Positions 6,010-10,508 of a stretch of 10,508 nt of DNA are shown in pieces. Position 1 is the first letter of the stretch. Every line of letters starts with the position of its first letter. Source of the DNA: an uncultured Elusimicrobia bacterium (GTDB lineage: Bacteria > Elusimicrobiota > Endomicrobiia > Endomicrobiales > Endomicrobiaceae); NCBI GenBank assembly GCA_947168325.1, contig CAMVLN010000047.1, positions 1-10,508 of the forward strand, read 5' to 3'. Both the position numbers and the translations under genes were made by a program. The notes under the pieces are model-generated. The model was not told the DNA's origin. It made no database searches and saw nothing but the letters and a program-made list of their open reading frames with translations.

Positions 6010-9000
6010 TTATTTCATATACTTTTTAAATTCTTTAAGAAATTGAACAATATAGTCAATATTATTTATATGTATCTTATTTTTTAACAATTTAAAACAA
6101 AAACTATTCATCTTGTTAAATTCTACTAACGAATTATAATCTTTAATAAATTGTAAAGAATCAAATTTATTGAAATTAATATCTTCTTTAAAATATATAT
6201 ACCAATATTTTTTGTCTTCTGATAATCTTTTTATATATACTTTTGAAGCTAAAATTTTAATTTGTGTTATTTGAAATAAATTTTTAACATTTCCTGGAAT
6301 TTTGCCAAACCTATCTGTAAGCTCGTTTGAAATTTCCACAATTTCTTCTTCTTTATAAATATTTGATATTCTTCTATAAAATAATATTCTTATATCTTCA
6401 TCTTCAATATAATCTTGTGGAATATATGCATCTATATACAAATCAACTTCAACATCATTTTTTTGTTCTTGTTTTGGTGCAACCCCTCTAACTTTATGCC
6501 CTTCTTCTTCAAGCAATCTTGCAAACATTTCATAACCAATATCTCTAACAAAACCATGCTGTTTGGCACTTAATATTCCACCTGCCCCTCTAATTTCCAA
6601 ATCTTTTAATGCAATTTTGTATCCTGAACCTAACTCACTAAAGTTTTTCATTGCTTCTAACCTTTTTATTGCATCATCATTCATATCTTTTTCTTTAAAC
6701 AATAAATAACAATATGCTTTTTGTTTATCTCTACCTATTCTTCCTCTTAACTGATGAAGTTGAGATAACCCAAAATTTTGTGCATCTTCTATTATCATTG
6801 TGTTAACAGTTGGAATATCTATACCCGACTCAATAATTGTTGTAGCAACAAGAACATCTATTTCTCTATTTAAAAACTGCCACATAATTTTTTCTATCTC
6901 TTGAGCTTTCAACTGCCCATGTATAACATCAAGTTTTATATCTGGAACGATTTTTTTAATTTCATCTGCTTTATTTAATATAGTTTCAACTCTATTATAA
7001 ACATAAAACACTTGTCCGTTTCTTGAAATTTCTGCTTCTATAATATTTTTTATAAGTTTTTGGTTATAAGCCGATATATTTGTTTCTATTGGTTGTCTTC
7101 CATAAGGTTGTGTTTCTATTAACGATAAATCTCTAAGTCCATACAATGCACCGGACAAAGTTCTTGGTATAGGTGTAGCCGATAGCATTAATATATCAAT
7201 ATTTTTCTTCATCTCTTTAATTTTTTCTTTTTGTTTTACACCAAACCTATGTTCTTCATCTATTATAAGAAGTCCTAAATTTTTAAATTCAACATCTTTT
7301 TGTAATAATCTATGTGTTCCAACAATAATATCCACATTACCATTTTTTAGTTCTTTTAAAATCTTTTTTTGTTGTGCTGTTTTTTGAAATCTACTTATAA
7401 CTTCAACTTTTGCAGGAAAAGCTGCTAACCTATTAACAAATGTGTTGAAATGTTGTTGTGCTAAAACTGTGGTAGGAACCAACACTGCAACTTGTTTTGA
7501 TTGGCATACAACTTTAAATGCTGCCCTTAAAGCAACTTCTGTTTTTCCAAACCCTACATCACCACATATTAATCTTTCCATAGGATAAGGTTTTGAAAAA
7601 TCGTTATTTATATCTTCTATAGCTTTTAGTTGGTCAGAAGTTTCTTCATATATAAAAGAATCTGCTAAATCTTTTTCTAGAAAACTTGTTTTTGGATATG
7701 GTTCTCTTTGTGTTTTTGCTCTTTGTGCATACAATTTTAATAACTCTTTAGCAAAAGCAGAAGCTTCTTGCCTTGCTCTATTCTTTATTTTTTCCCAAGC
7801 AAATGTGTCCATAGAATATAGTTTAGGTTTTACACCTTCCACCCCAATATATTTTTGAACTACTCTAAAATCATCAGGTGGCACATAGAGTTTATCTCCT
7901 TTTTGATACTCTATACATAAATATTCTGAAGTTTTATCTGATAATGTAATTTTTTTTAGTCCTTTATATTTCCCTATACCATACTTTTCATGAACTACAT
8001 AATCACCTGCAGATATTTCCCATATACCTTCAAGCCTTTTACCACTTTTTATTTTGGGAAAACTTATTTGTTTTCTTTTATATAAAATTTCTTTTGTAGA
8101 AATTATTGCTACTTTATTTTTTAAATAAAAACCATACCATAACGGTAATACTATCATTTGTGGAATATCTTCAAACTCCCACCCATTTTCATAAAATAAA
8201 TCTATTATTTTTTGTTTTTCTGGCTCATTTGAACAATATATTTTTATAGGTATTGCATTATCTTTTAAATCTCTAATAAGTTTAAGAAAATATTTTATGT
8301 CACCTTGAAATCCTTGAAAACTCTGATAATTGTAATGTGTTGATTTTTTGTTTAAAGGATCATTTATTATTAACTGAAATTTATCAAATCTGCTATCTTT
8401 TTGAATTTCTTTATCACAATAAACAACAAAGTTTTCATTTAATTGTTCTAACAATGTTGTTTTTACATCAACAACTTTATATGGAAGAATAGTTATTTCG
8501 CTTAAATAATCTTTTGATCTTTGGGTTATATAATCAAATGGTTTTATAGTTTCAACAGTTTCAAAATCAAAAGATATTCTTATTGGGTTTTTGCTATCAC
8601 AAGGCCAAATATCTAAAATGTCTCCTCTAACGGAAAAGTGCCCTGTATCTTCTACAAAACTTTCCCTTGTATAACCTATTTTTGAAATTTGTGCAATTAA
8701 GTTGTTGTATTTATATCCGTTATTAACTTTCAATGTTATTGAATTCTCTTTTAGAGCATTAAAAGTTAACACTTCTTGATTTATAGAATCTTTATCTGCA
8801 ACAACAACTACTCTTTTAAGTGTAGATATTTTTGACAATGTTATTATTCTTTTAGCTTCATCATCTGAAGGATACTCTAGAACTTTTATATCTGTATTGT
8901 TTAAAAAAGTTTTTATATCTTGACTTACAGTATCTATCTCATTACTATCTAAAACTACTAACAAACTTTTGTTGCTATTATTTAATATATACTGAGATAA

Positions 9001-9060
9001 AAAATGTGATAGCGAACACAAATTTATTCCAGAAATATAAAGATTTTTATTTTTTGTCAT
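6010..9060 (-). CDS. mfd: Transcription-repair coupling factor Mfd (compact)
   Basis: A 1016-residue SF2 DNA translocase that removes stalled RNA polymerase and recruits UvrA. The N-terminal UvrB-like module contains SKISTL (76-81) and FVEDTGHFSVRGDILDIWP (135-153). The RNA-polymerase-interacting domain follows: GDYVVHEKYGIGKYKGL (352-368) and KLYVPPDD (390-397). The translocase part has Walker A GDVGFGKT (500-507), DEEH (601-604), SATPIPRT (627-634), TTIIESGID (740-748) and QLRGRIGR (770-777). The TRG motif region (FSELGSGYKIALKDLEIRGAG) spans about 807-827, and a C-terminal TRCF domain lies at about 870-945. It is about 130 residues shorter than E. coli Mfd (1148), mostly before the RNA-polymerase-interacting domain. 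The ATG has no clear Shine-Dalgarno site, only AT-rich sequence. It converges on rmlB, 58 bases apart. Confidence 0.96.
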   Translation of the reverse strand: MTKNKNLYISGINLCSLSHFLSQYILNNSNKSLLVVLDSNEIDTVSQDIKTFLNNTDIKVLEYPSDDEAKRIITLSKISTLKRVVVVADKDSINQEVLTFNALKENSITLKVNNGYKYNNLIAQISKIGYTRESFVEDTGHFSVRGDILDIWPCDSKNPIRISFDFETVETIKPFDYITQRSKDYLSEITILPYKVVDVKTTLLEQLNENFVVYCDKEIQKDSRFDKFQLIINDPLNKKSTHYNYQSFQGFQGDIKYFLKLIRDLKDNAIPIKIYCSNEPEKQKIIDLFYENGWEFEDIPQMIVLPLWYGFYLKNKVAIISTKEILYKRKQISFPKIKSGKRLEGIWEISAGDYVVHEKYGIGKYKGLKKITLSDKTSEYLCIEYQKGDKLYVPPDDFRVVQKYIGVEGVKPKLYSMDTFAWEKIKNRARQEASAFAKELLKLYAQRAKTQREPYPKTSFLEKDLADSFIYEETSDQLKAIEDINNDFSKPYPMERLICGDVGFGKTEVALRAAFKVVCQSKQVAVLVPTTVLAQQHFNTFVNRLAAFPAKVEVISRFQKTAQQKKILKELKNGNVDIIVGTHRLLQKDVEFKNLGLLIIDEEHRFGVKQKEKIKEMKKNIDILMLSATPIPRTLSGALYGLRDLSLIETQPYGRQPIETNISAYNQKLIKNIIEAEISRNGQVFYVYNRVETILNKADEIKKIVPDIKLDVIHGQLKAQEIEKIMWQFLNREIDVLVATTIIESGIDIPTVNTMIIEDAQNFGLSQLHQLRGRIGRDKQKAYCYLLFKEKDMNDDAIKRLEAMKNFSELGSGYKIALKDLEIRGAGGILSAKQHGFVRDIGYEMFARLLEEEGHKVRGVAPKQEQKNDVEVDLYIDAYIPQDYIEDEDIRILFYRRISNIYKEEEIVEISNELTDRFGKIPGNVKNLFQITQIKILASKVYIKRLSEDKKYWYIYFKEDINFNKFDSLQFIKDYNSLVEFNKMNSFCFKLLKNKIHINNIDYIVQFLKEFKKYMK

Positions 9061-9128
9061 TTTTGTATTTATATCAACAGCAATTTACATATTATCTTTA
9101 ATTTTATATACACTTCATTAGCCCAAAA

Positions 9129-10325
9129 TTATTCCAATAACCAATCTATAATGTTTATTTGTTTTATACCATTGTAAGTTTTTTCTAATGTTTCATCTTG
9201 TGTTATTAAATATTTTGGAAAATTATCTTTTATTTTTGATAATGCTGAAAGTTCCCTTTTTAATATATCAACATTTTTTATATTGCTACAAACCTGATAA
9301 TATATTATTTCATTAGAAGATTCTGCTACAAAATCTATTTCTTTTTCATCTATAACTTTACCAACACAAACTTTATATCCTCTTCTTAAAAGTTCAAGAT
9401 AAACAACATTTTCTAAAATATGTCCTATATCTGTTTCTTGACTAGTTATAAGTATATCTCTTAAACCTGTATCTGCAACATAATATTTTTCCAATGTTTT
9501 TAGATATTGTTTTCCTTTTATATCAAATCTATTAACCCTATATAAAATATAACAATTTATTAATGCCGATAAATAATTTTCTATAGTATTAACTGATACT
9601 TTTCTTCCGTTTGAATTTAAAGTGTCTGTTATTTTTTTTGTAGAAACAAAACTGCCTATATTATGAAAAACAAATTTTATTACACTTTCTAAAATCATAA
9701 CATCAGAAATTTTATTTTTTGCAACAACATCTTTCAGTAAAACTGCACTGTATATTCCTTTTAGATATGTTTCTATAGCTTTATTATCATTGTTTAACTC
9801 TGTAGTATATGGAAAGCCACCAAATTTTAAATAATTATCAAACAAAACTTTTTTATCTTTTTGGTTTTTGTAGTAATTACAATATTCCTTGAAAGATAAT
9901 GGCAACATTTCTATCTCTATATATCTTCCTGAAAGCAGTGTTGCAAGTTCGCCCGATAACAAATAAGCATTTGATCCTGTTATATAAACATCTACATTTT
10001 TTTTAATAAATAAACTGTCAACAACTTTTTGAAAATTATTTACATGCTGAATTTCATCTAAAAAGATATAATATTTTCTATTATTTTGTATTTTTGAAGT
10101 TATAAACTTGTATAGCTTTTTGTAATCAAACAACTCTTCAAATTCCATATCTTCAAAATTTATTGATATTATTTGGTTATCTTTTACCTTGTTTGATTTT
10201 AAATAATTTTTATACAATTCAAAAATAGTAGATTTACCACATCTTCTTATACCTGTGATAATTTTTATTATCTGTTTATCTTTCCAGTATATCAGTTTGT
10301 TTAAATATTCGTTTCTTTCTATCAT
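9129..10325 (-). CDS. AAA+ ATPase with C-terminal DUF4143 domain
   Basis: A 398-residue protein of the common AAA_14/DUF4143 type. Walker A is GIRRCGKST (25-33), Walker B YIFLDEIQ (86-93) and sensor-like YITGSNA (114-120). LLSGR (130-134) and LPLSFKEY (141-148) are also typical. The C-terminal half has the YYVADTGLRD block (281-290), a winged-helix-like region before it, and a PD-(D/E)XK-like trace: ENVVYLELLRRG (305-316), EIDFVAE (329-335), YYQV (342-345). The canonical Glu-x-Lys is replaced, so nuclease activity is doubtful. The biological role of the family is unclear; copies are numerous and often move between bacteria. The ATG has a GGAA ribosome-binding site (10331-10334) and its own promoter. 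It ends 68 bases before the mfd start on the same strand, so the two may be co-transcribed. Confidence 0.9.
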   Translation of the reverse strand: MIERNEYLNKLIYWKDKQIIKIITGIRRCGKSTIFELYKNYLKSNKVKDNQIISINFEDMEFEELFDYKKLYKFITSKIQNNRKYYIFLDEIQHVNNFQKVVDSLFIKKNVDVYITGSNAYLLSGELATLLSGRYIEIEMLPLSFKEYCNYYKNQKDKKVLFDNYLKFGGFPYTTELNNDNKAIETYLKGIYSAVLLKDVVAKNKISDVMILESVIKFVFHNIGSFVSTKKITDTLNSNGRKVSVNTIENYLSALINCYILYRVNRFDIKGKQYLKTLEKYYVADTGLRDILITSQETDIGHILENVVYLELLRRGYKVCVGKVIDEKEIDFVAESSNEIIYYQVCSNIKNVDILKRELSALSKIKDNFPKYLITQDETLEKTYNGIKQINIIDWLLE

Positions 10326-10355
10326 ATAAATTCCAATAATAAATATTGTATTATT

Positions 10356-10384
10356 ATGCTAATATAAATAAAAAGCAATGTCAA
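10356..10384 (-). promoter_or_regulatory. Promoter of the DUF4143 ATPase gene
   Basis: On the minus strand a perfect -35 TTGACA (10379-10384) and a -10 TAGCAT (10356-10361) are separated by 17 bases. Initiation would be near 10349, giving a leader of about 24 bases that contains the GGAA ribosome-binding site. Read-through could also supply mfd downstream. Confidence 0.6.
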
Positions 10385-10403
10385 TAATTTTTTCATTATA
10401 CTG

Positions 10404-10432
10404 AAAAAACTTTTTGTTTTTTTAAGTTTTTT
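10404..10432. repeat. AT-rich inverted repeat upstream of the ATPase promoter
   Basis: AAAAAACTT (10404-10412) and AAGTTTTTT (10424-10432) are a perfect 9-base inverted repeat around an 11-base T-rich loop. It lies 20 bases upstream of the ATPase gene's -35. With a single G-C pair it would be a weak terminator. It could also be a protein-binding site or chance in such AT-rich DNA. Confidence 0.3.
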
Positions 10433-10508
10433 TAATATAATGAATTTTATAATACTATATTTAATTTGTAAAATTGTTTTTTTACAGTTTATATTTAATG
10501 AATAAAAG
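10433..10508. other. AT-rich non-coding right edge
   Basis: No gene can be supported here. A second small inverted repeat, TGTAAAA (10467-10473) and TTTTACA (10480-10486), is present. A plus-strand ATG at 10498 starts an open frame that runs off the window after three codons and has no ribosome-binding site. Confidence 0.4.

Overview
The window is about 10.5 kb of very AT-rich bacterial DNA. It uses the standard genetic code: TAA, TAG and TGA all end genes and Trp is TGG. Several starts have Shine-Dalgarno sites, and the one tRNA has no encoded CCA. A three-gene ceramide-synthesis set points to a sphingolipid-making, probably Gram-negative bacterium. The base composition and the eroded insertion sequence would suit a host- or gut-associated lineage. 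The phylum cannot be settled from the sequence; an Elusimicrobiota/Endomicrobiia-like origin is only a low-confidence guess.

Left edge (1-334): the first 172 bases are the decayed 3' end of an IS30-family transposase gene, still readable in one frame but broken by four stop codons. A good promoter (207-235) and a CAT-anticodon tRNA (263-334) follow.

Plus-strand operon (403-5951): a promoter with an extended -10 (342-369) precedes five tightly packed genes with gaps of 27, 1, 3 and 1 bases. They encode a CerR-like NAD-dependent reductase, a serine palmitoyltransferase-like PLP enzyme, a GNAT-fold acyltransferase resembling bacterial ceramide synthase, an uncharacterised radical SAM/SPASM-like protein, and a dTDP-glucose 4,6-dehydratase (RmlB). 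The first three match the three steps known from Caulobacter-type bacterial ceramide synthesis: condensation of serine with an acyl thioester, N-acylation, and ketone reduction. The last two suggest that the ceramide, or another surface glycan made with it, is further modified or glycosylated; this is inference.

Minus-strand part (6010-10508): mfd, encoding a compact transcription-repair coupling factor, converges on the operon across a 58-base gap. Upstream of it is an AAA+ ATPase of the DUF4143 type with its own TTGACA promoter. The last ~180 bases hold that promoter and AT-only inverted repeats, with no supportable gene.

The most interesting part is the ceramide operon with its embedded radical SAM gene and the unusual basic, Trp-containing tail on the serine palmitoyltransferase.
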